Position numbers and translations under genes: made by a program. Shown piece after piece: positions 1 to 6,308 of a DNA stretch of 6,308 nt (positions are counted from its first letter, which is position 1; every line of letters begins with the position of its first letter). The notes under the pieces were generated by a model. It ran no database searches. It saw only the letters and a list, made by a program, of their open reading frames with translations, and was not told the origin of the DNA. The DNA is from Flavobacteriaceae bacterium (GTDB taxonomy: Bacteria; Bacteroidota; Bacteroidia; Flavobacteriales; Flavobacteriaceae), in assembly GCA_020347545.1 (NCBI GenBank), contig CP070731.1:359284-365591 (forward strand). The letters run 5' to 3'.

Positions 1-133
1 TCAGATTGTAATAGGAAATACAATGAAATTGACGCTGGCCTGTGATCACAGAACAGTTGACGGGGCCACGGGAGCCATGTTCCTTCAGACCTTAAAAGAA
101 TATATTGAGAATCCTGTGACGATGCTTGTTTGA
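1..133 (+). CDS. Dihydrolipoamide acetyltransferase (E2) of a 2-oxoacid dehydrogenase complex, probably pyruvate dehydrogenase; 3' end only
   Basis: Only the last 43 codons are present. They are read from base 2 and end at TGA 131-133; the gene begins outside the window. The fragment holds the catalytic signature of the E2 acyltransferase domain, DHRTVDG, in which the His and Asp of HxxxDG perform acetyl transfer from lipoamide to CoA. The C-terminal ending IENPVTMLV is typical of pyruvate dehydrogenase E2 proteins in flavobacteria. The lipoyl and E1/E3-binding domains lie upstream and cannot be checked, so a branched-chain or 2-oxoglutarate E2 is not strictly excluded, although the ending favours PDH. 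The enzyme is cytoplasmic and forms the core of the complex that makes acetyl-CoA. A strong terminator follows 19 bases after the stop, which separates this gene from the transporter genes downstream. Confidence 0.9.
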   Translation, partial: QIVIGNTMKLTLACDHRTVDGATGAMFLQTLKEYIENPVTMLV

Positions 134-152
134 TCACAATGATATACAATAT

Positions 153-184
153 AAAGCCTGATTCATTATGAATCAGGCTTTTTT
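153..184 (+). terminator. Rho-independent terminator of the E2 gene
   Basis: A perfect 12-bp inverted repeat (AAAGCCTGATTC at 153-164 and GAATCAGGCTTT at 170-181) encloses the 5-base loop ATTAT. It runs directly into a six-T tract at 179-184. It starts 19 bases after the E2 stop codon, which fits an intrinsic terminator ending that transcript. No gene on the minus strand needs it from the other side. Confidence 0.93.
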
Positions 185-218
185 CATTTTATATCAAAAT
201 AAATACCTTAGATGCCCT

Positions 219-250
219 GAAATAATTATCAAAAAGAATGTCATTATTTC
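219..250. repeat. 8-bp inverted repeat upstream of the transporter promoter (possible operator)
   Basis: GAAATAAT at 219-226 is the exact reverse complement of ATTATTTC at 243-250, with a 16-base spacer. The outer arm ends 15 bases before the proposed -33 element at 266. The position would suit a binding site for a transcription factor. However, the arms are AT-rich in an AT-rich spacer, so chance is a serious alternative. Confidence 0.22.
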
Positions 251-265
251 CAAATAAAAAATCTG

Positions 266-295
266 TTGAGGCCCAAAATAACATTCGTATATTTG
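266..295 (+). promoter_or_regulatory. Bacteroidota-type promoter for the bestrophin-nhaA-antiporter genes
   Basis: TTG at 266-268 and TATATTTG at 288-295 match the Bacteroidota primary sigma consensus (-33 TTG, -7 TAnnTTTG), with a 19-base spacer inside the usual 17-23 range. Transcription would begin a few bases after 295, leaving a short leader of roughly 35-40 bases before the ATG at 337. It lies downstream of the E2 terminator and is the only full match seen in this gap, so it probably drives all three transport genes. Confidence 0.7.
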
Positions 296-336
296 ACTTA
301 ACATGATTTTTATTATGCTAATCAAACTTTTTTTAA

Positions 337-1251
337 ATGATCATTGCTAAGAATATACCCATTAGTAAGGTAATTTCGGGCACCTGGCTCAGTTTAATGT
401 GGCTGGTTTTGGTTTGTACCGCTTCTTACCTATTCTATGTATACTTTTTGAACAGATATGTCATAGTGCCTAGTTTGGTACCTTCGATATTGGGTCCGGC
501 ACTGGCATTTTTTATAGGATTTAATAATAACCAAGCCTATGATCGATGGTGGGAAGCCAGAAAGATATGGGGAGCATTGGTCAATGATTCACGTTCATGG
601 GCAAGGCAGGTGATCTATTATACATCTGCTAACAGTTCTGAAGAAATAAATGAGTTGAGAAAACTCAGACGATCAACCATCTATCGACATATCGCTTTTT
701 TATATGCATTAAAAGAAAATTTAAGAGGCTCTGATGAAAAAAGCTTTAAGAAGTTTTTAAAACCTAAGGAATATGAATTGGTGAACTCCAATTCGAATAT
801 CCATAATGCCATTCTTAATCAACAATCCAATGACCTGGAATATTTAGCCAAAAAACAATGGATCGATGGATTTAGGTTCGTGGAAATGAATAAAACACTA
901 ACCCGATTCTGTGATCATATGGGAATGTCTGAACGTATTAAAAATACAGTGTTTCCCTCAACCTATATTTTCTATACAAAAACATTCATTTGGTTTCTAA
1001 TTGTGAGCATTACTTTTGTTTCTTCAGATTTGGTCGGAACATGGTCTATTCTAATTGGTGTATTTGTAGGTTATATATTTCTGGTAACCCATAAAGTAGG
1101 ATTAACCATTTTAAACCCTTTCGAAGCAGCACCTTCGGGAGTTTCGCTGGATCAAATAACACGAACCATTGAAATCAATTTATTGGAAACCCTGGGTGAA
1201 AAGGATATACCAGAACCAACTCAAAATGTCAATAACGAATATATCATGTAA
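337..1251 (+). CDS. Bestrophin-family (UPF0187/RFP-TM) anion channel
   Basis: This 304-residue protein is a full-length bacterial bestrophin, a family of pentameric inner-membrane ion channels homologous to animal Ca2+-activated chloride channels. The family hallmark NNNQAYDRWWEARKIWG lies at residues 63-79, just after the second hydrophobic segment that lines the pore neck in known structures. Other family blocks are ERIKNTVFPSTY (199-210), and NPFEAAP (260-266) leading to the TRTIEINLLETLGE stretch near 275-288. Hydrophobic segments fall at about 17-38, 45-62, 212-232 and 235-255, with a charged cytosolic part between the pairs. The ATG at 337 puts the usual short basic N-terminus before the first helix; no Shine-Dalgarno sequence is seen, as is normal in this phylum. 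The gene is first in a probable three-gene operon, 15 bases before nhaA. Bacterial bestrophins differ in ion selectivity (the Klebsiella one conducts cations), so anion conduction is inferred from the family. Confidence 0.9.
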   Translation: MIIAKNIPISKVISGTWLSLMWLVLVCTASYLFYVYFLNRYVIVPSLVPSILGPALAFFIGFNNNQAYDRWWEARKIWGALVNDSRSWARQVIYYTSANSSEEINELRKLRRSTIYRHIAFLYALKENLRGSDEKSFKKFLKPKEYELVNSNSNIHNAILNQQSNDLEYLAKKQWIDGFRFVEMNKTLTRFCDHMGMSERIKNTVFPSTYIFYTKTFIWFLIVSITFVSSDLVGTWSILIGVFVGYIFLVTHKVGLTILNPFEAAPSGVSLDQITRTIEINLLETLGEKDIPEPTQNVNNEYIM

Positions 1252-1266
1252 ATTAATAATCAAACC

Positions 1267-2586
1267 ATGAAAAACAAACCGTTAAATTCCTTTAGAATAT
1301 CTCGATTCATCAATGAAGAAGCCTATGGCGGCATTTTTTTGATCATAGCTACCATTGCTGCCCTGATCTGGGCAAATTCTTCTTTTTATGAAAGTTACCA
1401 TTATATATGGCATGATTACAAGGTTGGATTTGTATGGGGAGAAATTGACCTGGTAGCCTCCCTCCATCATTGGATCAATGATGGTTTGATGGCACTGTTC
1501 TTCTTCGTCGTGGGACTCGAGATCAAAAGAGAAATTATGGGTGGAGAACTGTCCTCCATGAAAAAGGCATCCCTGCCCATTGCAGCGGCTATAGGTGGTA
1601 TGGTTTTTCCAGCCATACTCTATGTTATCGTAACGATAAACTATCCTGAATACATCAACGGATGGGGAATTCCTATGGCAACAGACATTGCTTTCGCTTT
1701 AGGGTTACTCGCCATGCTTGGAAGCAGAGTCCCGCTAAATTTAAAAATCTTCTTGACCGCACTTGCCATTGCAGATGATTTGGGAGCAGTAATGGTTATT
1801 GCCTTGTTTTACACAGAATCAATTGATATGAATGAACTTTTATATGCAGGGTTTTGTCTGGCTGTACTTGTGGCAGCCAATTTTGCAGGCATCAGAAGAA
1901 CTCTCTTTTATGCCCTGATCGGTTTTGCAGGAGTTTGGATCGCGTTTATTTACTCAGGCGTACATGCAACGATCGCGGGAGTGCTCATTGCACTTACTAT
2001 CCCTGCCAGAACAAAGATTAGCGAAAATGATTATATAGATAAACTTGGCAAGTATCTTGAAAAATTCAAAAAAGAAAACCCAGACACGAACTCCACCTTG
2101 CTTACCAAGGGCCAGGTTCATGTTATTGCAGAAATAGAGGATCTCAGTAAAAAAGCACATACTCCTTTACAAAAACTAGAACATGCACTTCATCCTGTAA
2201 CTGCCTATTTTATACTTCCTGTCTTTGCCTTGAGCAACGCAGGTGTGCATATTGATGGCAGTGTGGATGATATGATGGTGCACCCCATTTCACTTGGAAT
2301 CATAGCTGGCCTTGTTCTCGGAAAATTCCTCGGAATTGCATTTTTCTCAAAATTAATGGTAAAGTTGAAAATTGCAACACTGCCCGAAGGCGTGACGTGG
2401 AATCAGATTTACGGGGCTGCATTTCTTGCGGGTATCGGATTCACTATGTCCATGTTCATTTCTGACCTTGCGTTCAAGGATGAGTCGTTCAAACAAATAG
2501 CTAAAGTAGGAATCATGGTCGCCTCCTTGTTATCTGCTATAATTGGAATGCTGTGGCTGGGACTTACCAGTAAAAAAGAAGCGTGA
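1267..2586 (+). CDS. nhaA: Na+/H+ antiporter NhaA
   Basis: NhaA expels Na+ (or Li+) in exchange for protons across the inner membrane, giving salt and alkaline tolerance. The family's functional residues can be placed by comparison with the E. coli protein. MATDIAFALG (137-146) carries Asp140, matching Asp133 of the unwound helix IV. AIADDLG (167-173) carries the ion-binding pair Asp170-Asp171 (E. coli 163/164). Lys353 in LGKFLG matches Lys300. The pH-sensing cluster is present as Glu85, Arg88 and Glu89 in GLEIKRE, together with His233 (SGVHAT) and Glu305/His306/His309 (LEHALHP). At 439 residues it is about 50 longer than E. coli NhaA (388); most of the extra length is a charged cytosolic loop at about 249-300, a form also seen in other long NhaA proteins. 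No active-site residue is missing. It is the middle gene of the probable operon. Confidence 0.97.
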   Translation: MKNKPLNSFRISRFINEEAYGGIFLIIATIAALIWANSSFYESYHYIWHDYKVGFVWGEIDLVASLHHWINDGLMALFFFVVGLEIKREIMGGELSSMKKASLPIAAAIGGMVFPAILYVIVTINYPEYINGWGIPMATDIAFALGLLAMLGSRVPLNLKIFLTALAIADDLGAVMVIALFYTESIDMNELLYAGFCLAVLVAANFAGIRRTLFYALIGFAGVWIAFIYSGVHATIAGVLIALTIPARTKISENDYIDKLGKYLEKFKKENPDTNSTLLTKGQVHVIAEIEDLSKKAHTPLQKLEHALHPVTAYFILPVFALSNAGVHIDGSVDDMMVHPISLGIIAGLVLGKFLGIAFFSKLMVKLKIATLPEGVTWNQIYGAAFLAGIGFTMSMFISDLAFKDESFKQIAKVGIMVASLLSAIIGMLWLGLTSKKEA

Positions 2587-2622
2587 TTTTAGAACTTAAA
2601 AACCTTAATTAAAATTGTTTTT

Positions 2623-4233
2623 ATGGACCCTCTCTGGATCATTTTTGCCTTTGGATTTGGTTTTGCGATTAAGCAGATTGATCTACCCCCGCTTGTAGGC
2701 TTTCTTATCGCTGGTTTTGTTCTGAATATTTTTGGCGTTGAACAAAGTGATACTCTTGAGAAAATTGCAGATTTCGGGGTCTTGTTGCTCCTTTTTACGA
2801 TAGGTCTAAAATTGAAAGTCAGGAATCTTCTAAACAAAGAAATTTGGTTAACCTCATCCCTTCACATGATGATCATCACTTTGGTCTTTGGATCAGTCAT
2901 CATGCTATTCAGTTATCTTGGATTTTCTAAATTTACTGGACTTAGCCCTGAATCTTCTGCTCTGATAGCATTTGCTTTAAGTTTTTCAAGCACCATATTT
3001 GCCGTAAAAATTCTGGAAGAAACCGGAAGCATGAAAACTACTCATGGCAAACTTGCTATTGGTATTCTTGTAATGCAGGATATTTTTGCTGTACTTTTTT
3101 TAACCATAAGTTCTGGAAAAGTCCCTTCCATATGGGCCTTAAGCCTCCTTTTACTGCTATTTCTCCCAAAACTTCTGAACCGAACAAAGTTCTCTTTCAT
3201 CATAAACGCCACGGGTCATGGAGAATTATTAATTCTGTTAGGGGTGCTGTTGCCAATAACAGGAGCAGCCCTTTTTGAGCTGGTCGGTTTAAAAGCTGAT
3301 CTGGGTGCACTCGCTTTTGGTGTTCTTCTTGCCGAACATAAAAGAGCAGATGAGCTTTCCAAGACGATGATGGGTTTCAAAGATCTGTTTTTAGTTGGAT
3401 TTTTTCTGTCGATCGGTCTACTGGGTACACCTGACATAGAGGCCATTGGAATTGCTCTTGTTTTATCCCTGTTAATTCCTTTGAAATCTATCTTGTTTTT
3501 TGCAATTTTTACAAGGTTACAAGTACGCGCAAGAACCTCTGCTCTCAGTTCATTTAGTTTGTCAAATTATAGTGAATTCGGTTTAATTGTTGGGGCGGCA
3601 GGTGTTTCTTCCGGCTGGATCACTTCAGAATGGCTTGTTATATTTGCGGTAGCACTTTCATTTTCAATGTTGTTTTCATCCATTTTGAATACCAGATCTC
3701 AACTCATTTACGCAAGATTTCAAAAATATTTTCTGAGGTTTGAAACTAAAACCCGACTAAAAGGAGATGAACCTATTGTTTTTTCGGATGAAGAAGTCAT
3801 CGTGTTTGGCATGGGAAGAACCGGGACAGAAGTCTATCAGGTAATGTCGGAAAAATACAAGAAAAAAGTTCTCGGTATTGATGTTAGTTCAGAAGTGATT
3901 CAAAAACATGAACAGCTTGGCAACAACGTAATTCAAGGTGATGCTACCGATCTGAATTTCTGGCAACGCATCAATATGTCGGATAATCTTCCTCTGATAA
4001 TTCTTGCCACACCGAGTCATGCAACCCACATGAGAGTTATCGAGCAACTCGATGAAATTCATTGCAGTATAAAAATTGCGGCAATCTCAAGATTCGACGA
4101 TGAAATGAAAGAATTAACAGATGCCGGGGTTAAGGTGGTATTCAATCTTTATGAAGAAGCCGGATTCGGTTTTGCCAACCACACGTTTAACCAAATCTAT
4201 GGTTCCAACAGCATTACGGATCCACAGGCCTAA
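2623..4233 (+). CDS. Kef/YbaL-type CPA2 cation:proton antiporter with RCK (TrkA-N) domain
   Basis: This 536-residue protein has a Na+/H+-exchanger (CPA2) membrane domain at about 1-360, with 12 or so hydrophobic segments, and a cytosolic RCK/TrkA-N domain at about 390-510. Family features are LPPLVGFLIAGF (21-32), DFGVLLLLFTIGLKL (50-64), and the ion-pathway pair Gln152-Asp153 in MQDIFA, matching the QD of KefC. The RCK domain shows a dinucleotide loop GMGRTG (396-401), an acidic residue ending strand 2 (Asp420, suggesting NAD(H)-type binding) and GDAT (439-442). No RCK-C domain follows, and the acidic HALESDIEP loop of glutathione-gated KefB/KefC is not conserved at about 243-251. K+ efflux is therefore likely, but glutathione control is not supported. 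The ATG at 2623, 36 bases after nhaA, gives the expected N-terminus with a hydrophobic first helix. It is the last gene of the probable operon and its end overlaps the convergent gene by 20 bases. Confidence 0.9.
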   Translation: MDPLWIIFAFGFGFAIKQIDLPPLVGFLIAGFVLNIFGVEQSDTLEKIADFGVLLLLFTIGLKLKVRNLLNKEIWLTSSLHMMIITLVFGSVIMLFSYLGFSKFTGLSPESSALIAFALSFSSTIFAVKILEETGSMKTTHGKLAIGILVMQDIFAVLFLTISSGKVPSIWALSLLLLLFLPKLLNRTKFSFIINATGHGELLILLGVLLPITGAALFELVGLKADLGALAFGVLLAEHKRADELSKTMMGFKDLFLVGFFLSIGLLGTPDIEAIGIALVLSLLIPLKSILFFAIFTRLQVRARTSALSSFSLSNYSEFGLIVGAAGVSSGWITSEWLVIFAVALSFSMLFSSILNTRSQLIYARFQKYFLRFETKTRLKGDEPIVFSDEEVIVFGMGRTGTEVYQVMSEKYKKKVLGIDVSSEVIQKHEQLGNNVIQGDATDLNFWQRINMSDNLPLIILATPSHATHMRVIEQLDEIHCSIKIAAISRFDDEMKELTDAGVKVVFNLYEEAGFGFANHTFNQIYGSNSITDPQA

Positions 4234-6133
4234 TCTCATCAGAGACCAGCTTCTGCTCTAACCCTTGGTATTTGATAATGAAAATTCCATTATTTATGAT
4301 ACTTCCGGAAGTGTTTTCGATATAATCATATTTAGTCCCGATCCTTTCAGATCTTCCCTGATTAACAAAGTCGGCATCACTTGCCAACCTCATTAAAAGA
4401 TCATAAGTTACATCAAAACCCTCCACAGCATACGAACTGGGCAAATTGAAATACTTCCTTTTATAAGCAGCTTCAAAATTTCTGTAGGAAACACTATTGT
4501 TATAATCGATAAACATATTGCTCGGATAATGGAAGTTAACCCTCGCTAAAAAATTATTGTCAATTTTATTGAAGTTTCTGTCTTTTTCAAAACCAAAAAC
4601 CATCAGGCTGTCCGCTTCAGGAAAAACACCTAGATTATTAAATACATCACCTAAATAAGCAGGGTCATTATCAGTAACAAAAAACCAGTTTACAATATCC
4701 CTGTCAAGTGTATCTCTGAAAACCTTAAAATCATCCGGCTTGATATAACCATCTTCAGGTGACAAGGTTAAGACTTCCTTTTCAGGATTTAAAGCCTTCA
4801 ACTCATCAATAATCCTGTTATAACGGGAATCAGACCTTTCACTGCTGTTTCGAATTACGATAAGATCTTGATTCTCATATTTCTGCTTTACATAATCTAA
4901 CATTCGGCTAATATGATTTTCTGTAGAAGCCTTGTCTTGTATCAGTTTCGAATTCCGAATATCTGAATGATCCTTGGTTGAGATGGGAGAAACAATTAAA
5001 GGTTTACCATATTTAAGATTATCCGAAACGGTCCTTACATTTGTCAAGAACAATGGTCCAACCACCGCATCAAATTCCTGCAGATCGACCTCATTACTGA
5101 TACTTCTTGATACCTGTCGGCTGTTTTCAGTATCAAAAACCTTCATATGCACGGAAAGCCCTTGCTTTTTTAAGGAGTCAATTGCCATAAGTGCCCCTAA
5201 ATAAAAGTCTGTGGTTATTTTTAGCAGTCGGTCCTTCTCAAAATTCAAACTGTCTCTCTTACTCTTAAAGGGTAACATCATAGCCACTTTCAATGCTTTG
5301 TCTTCAGGAATCATATCGATAAACATTGGCTTGGAACCTGCAAGTAAATCAGGAACCTTGATGAGCATTCCGTCCTTGACTCCCTGGCTGAGTTCAGGAT
5401 TCAATTCGATAAGTTCTTCCTCAGTTAATTCAAACTTTTTCGTTAAACTGTAAAGGGTTTCAAGCTTTTGGACCTCATAAACTAAATAACCGTCTTCTCC
5501 ACTTTCCTGTATCTCTGCCGGTACCAGAATCACATCGTCAATTTGCAGTCCTTCCTTTTCAATTTTGGGATTGAGCTCCTCAAGGTAGCCAATAGTAATC
5601 CCGAACTTCTTGGAAATACTGAATTTGGTCTCTTTAGGTTTTACCAAATAAGGCTGGGTCTTCTCTTTCTTGGCCAATAATTCTGTATCGTCTATCTGCA
5701 AAGGAATCTTTACTACCTGTCCTATTTTCAACCCGTCTTCCGCCAAAAATGGATTAAACTTATTTAATTCGTCAGTAGTAACATTAAAATTCTTGCTGAT
5801 GCTATACAGAGTTTCCTTGGGAATGACCTCGTGATAAATAAATTTATCTACTATAATATCCCGCTCACTGACTCCGGTTAAATCCGCATTGCTTATATCT
5901 TCCAGGGGATCGTATTGTTTGTTTGGAAGTATCAATATATCGTTTTCCGCAACATCTCCTTTTACATCAGGATTTAACTTTAGGATATCATAGGGGGTTA
6001 TTGCCTGTGATTTAGCAATACTTTGAATGCTTTCACCCTCTTTGACCTTATAAGTTATAAATTTCTTGTCCTGAGATAACATTGAAACCCAACCAAAGAA
6101 TATTAGTAAAACAACAAGCTTAATTTTTTTCAT
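4214..6133 (-). CDS. Secreted protein with four LysM repeats and a type 1 periplasmic-binding-like domain
   Basis: The 639-residue product starts with a signal peptide (MKKIK, then a hydrophobic core to about residue 19, probable cleavage near Ser20/Gln21). There is no lipobox Cys, so it should be a soluble periplasmic protein. Four LysM modules, which bind peptidoglycan N-acetylglucosamine sugars, lie at about 26-70, 99-144, 161-205 and 217-261. Each runs from a Y-x-V or similar start through a (S/T)-I or L core and an LNP-like turn to a final I/V-P. From about 280 to 625 follows a domain resembling type 1 solute-binding proteins (Leu/Ile/Val-binding fold), opening with VAMMLPF and including VVGP (357-360) and PLIVSP (378-383). 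Databases often name such proteins amino-acid ABC transporter substrate-binding proteins, but no permease or ATPase gene lies nearby. A cell-wall sensing or synthesis-regulating role, by analogy with the PBP-like domain of LpoA, is an inference. The gene lies 84 bases after guaA on the same strand. Confidence 0.88.
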   Translation of the reverse strand: MKKIKLVVLLIFFGWVSMLSQDKKFITYKVKEGESIQSIAKSQAITPYDILKLNPDVKGDVAENDILILPNKQYDPLEDISNADLTGVSERDIIVDKFIYHEVIPKETLYSISKNFNVTTDELNKFNPFLAEDGLKIGQVVKIPLQIDDTELLAKKEKTQPYLVKPKETKFSISKKFGITIGYLEELNPKIEKEGLQIDDVILVPAEIQESGEDGYLVYEVQKLETLYSLTKKFELTEEELIELNPELSQGVKDGMLIKVPDLLAGSKPMFIDMIPEDKALKVAMMLPFKSKRDSLNFEKDRLLKITTDFYLGALMAIDSLKKQGLSVHMKVFDTENSRQVSRSISNEVDLQEFDAVVGPLFLTNVRTVSDNLKYGKPLIVSPISTKDHSDIRNSKLIQDKASTENHISRMLDYVKQKYENQDLIVIRNSSERSDSRYNRIIDELKALNPEKEVLTLSPEDGYIKPDDFKVFRDTLDRDIVNWFFVTDNDPAYLGDVFNNLGVFPEADSLMVFGFEKDRNFNKIDNNFLARVNFHYPSNMFIDYNNSVSYRNFEAAYKRKYFNLPSSYAVEGFDVTYDLLMRLASDADFVNQGRSERIGTKYDYIENTSGSIINNGIFIIKYQGLEQKLVSDEIRPVDP

Positions 6134-6184
6134 CCAAATTCAAATCTTAATATTTTAAACTTAAAACAGTCAATGATATTATAC

Positions 6185-6192
6185 CAAATATA
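6185..6192 (-). promoter_or_regulatory. Possible -7 element for the LysM gene
   Basis: On the minus strand this reads TATATTTG, a full match to the Bacteroidota -7 element TAnnTTTG, about 50 bases before the LysM gene's ATG. No TTG is found at the expected -33 distance, so it is a half-match only. If used, it would give the LysM gene its own promoter beside any read-through from guaA. Confidence 0.3.
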
Positions 6193-6217
6193 TGATTTTT
6201 GACCTTTTTTCTCCGAT

Positions 6218-6308
6218 TTATTCCCACTCGATGGTTGCAGGAGGTTTCGAACTTATATCATATACTACCCTGTTGACACCTTTTACACCATTGATTATTT
6301 TATTCGAG
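6218..6308 (-). CDS. guaA: GMP synthase (glutamine-hydrolysing), C-terminal end only
   Basis: The last 29 codons and the TAA stop (6220-6218) are present; the rest of the gene lies beyond the right edge. The translated end, NRVVYDISSKPPATIEWE, is the nearly invariant C-terminus of GuaA. It belongs to the C-terminal dimerisation domain, where Arg, Lys and Glu residues of the tail take part in binding XMP. The enzyme aminates XMP to GMP with glutamine and ATP in the cytoplasm, the last step of guanine nucleotide synthesis. No hairpin with a T tract is seen after the stop, so transcription may continue into the LysM gene 84 bases downstream. Confidence 0.96.
   Translation of the reverse strand, partial: SNKIINGVKGVNRVVYDISSKPPATIEWE

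Noticed and set aside
1282..2160. Minus-strand open frames of 62 and 68 codons inside nhaA
   Set aside because: They lie wholly within a well-conserved gene on the other strand, have no recognisable domain, and look like shadow frames.
2587..2622. Separate promoter or terminator between nhaA and the antiporter gene
   Set aside because: The 36 bases hold only AT-rich sequence with no TAnnTTTG match and no hairpin, so cotranscription is simpler.
2589..3446. Minus-strand open frames of 82 and 76 codons over the start and middle of the antiporter gene
   Set aside because: Composition is Ser/Pro/Lys/Arg-rich, as expected for the antisense of a hydrophobic membrane protein, and no promoter or family signature is seen.
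4301..4312. Perfect 12-bp palindrome ACTTCCGGAAGT near the end of the LysM gene, considered as a terminator or operator
   Set aside because: It has no loop or T tract, lies in coding sequence, and a 12-bp palindrome is expected about once by chance in a window this size.
4974..5453. Plus-strand open frames of 76 and 80 codons inside the LysM/PBP gene
   Set aside because: They are antisense to conserved LysM and binding-domain sequence and show no independent signature.
5319..6060. The four LysM modules as a DNA-level tandem repeat
   Set aside because: The modules are similar only at protein level and have diverged in sequence and spacing, so there is no sign of recent duplication.

Overview
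The window looks like a piece of a Bacteroidota chromosome, most likely from the class Flavobacteriia. It is AT-rich and its gene starts lack Shine-Dalgarno sequences. The best promoter candidate fits the Bacteroidota TTG / TAnnTTTG consensus. The proteins also resemble flavobacterial families: a long NhaA with an extended cytosolic loop, a short bestrophin, and a LysM/periplasmic-binding fusion next to guaA. Four complete genes and two gene ends fill almost all of the sequence.

Left edge (1-336): the last 43 codons of a dihydrolipoamide acetyltransferase (E2, probably of pyruvate dehydrogenase), then a strong intrinsic terminator with a 12-bp perfect stem. An AT-rich spacer follows, with a good sigma-ABfr-type promoter at 266-295 and a weak inverted repeat just upstream of it.

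Centre (337-4233, + strand): three integral-membrane ion-transport genes in tandem, with gaps of 15 and 36 bases and no terminator between them. They encode a bestrophin-family anion channel, the Na+/H+ antiporter NhaA, and a Kef/YbaL-type CPA2 cation/proton antiporter with a nucleotide-binding RCK domain. They are probably one operon. Sodium and potassium exchange for protons, together with an anion conductance, could jointly serve pH, salt and volume homeostasis; this joint role is inferred from the clustering.

Right (4214-6308, - strand): a secreted protein with four LysM repeats followed by a type 1 periplasmic-binding-like domain. It overlaps the end of the antiporter gene tail to tail by 20 bases. 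Upstream of it on the same strand is the end of guaA (GMP synthase), 84 bases away, so the two may be cotranscribed.

No RNA genes, CRISPR arrays, insertion sequences or phage genes are visible. Most of the content is ordinary. The points most worth a second look are the three-transporter operon, the LysM-PBP fusion without any transporter genes beside it, and the overlapping convergent gene ends.
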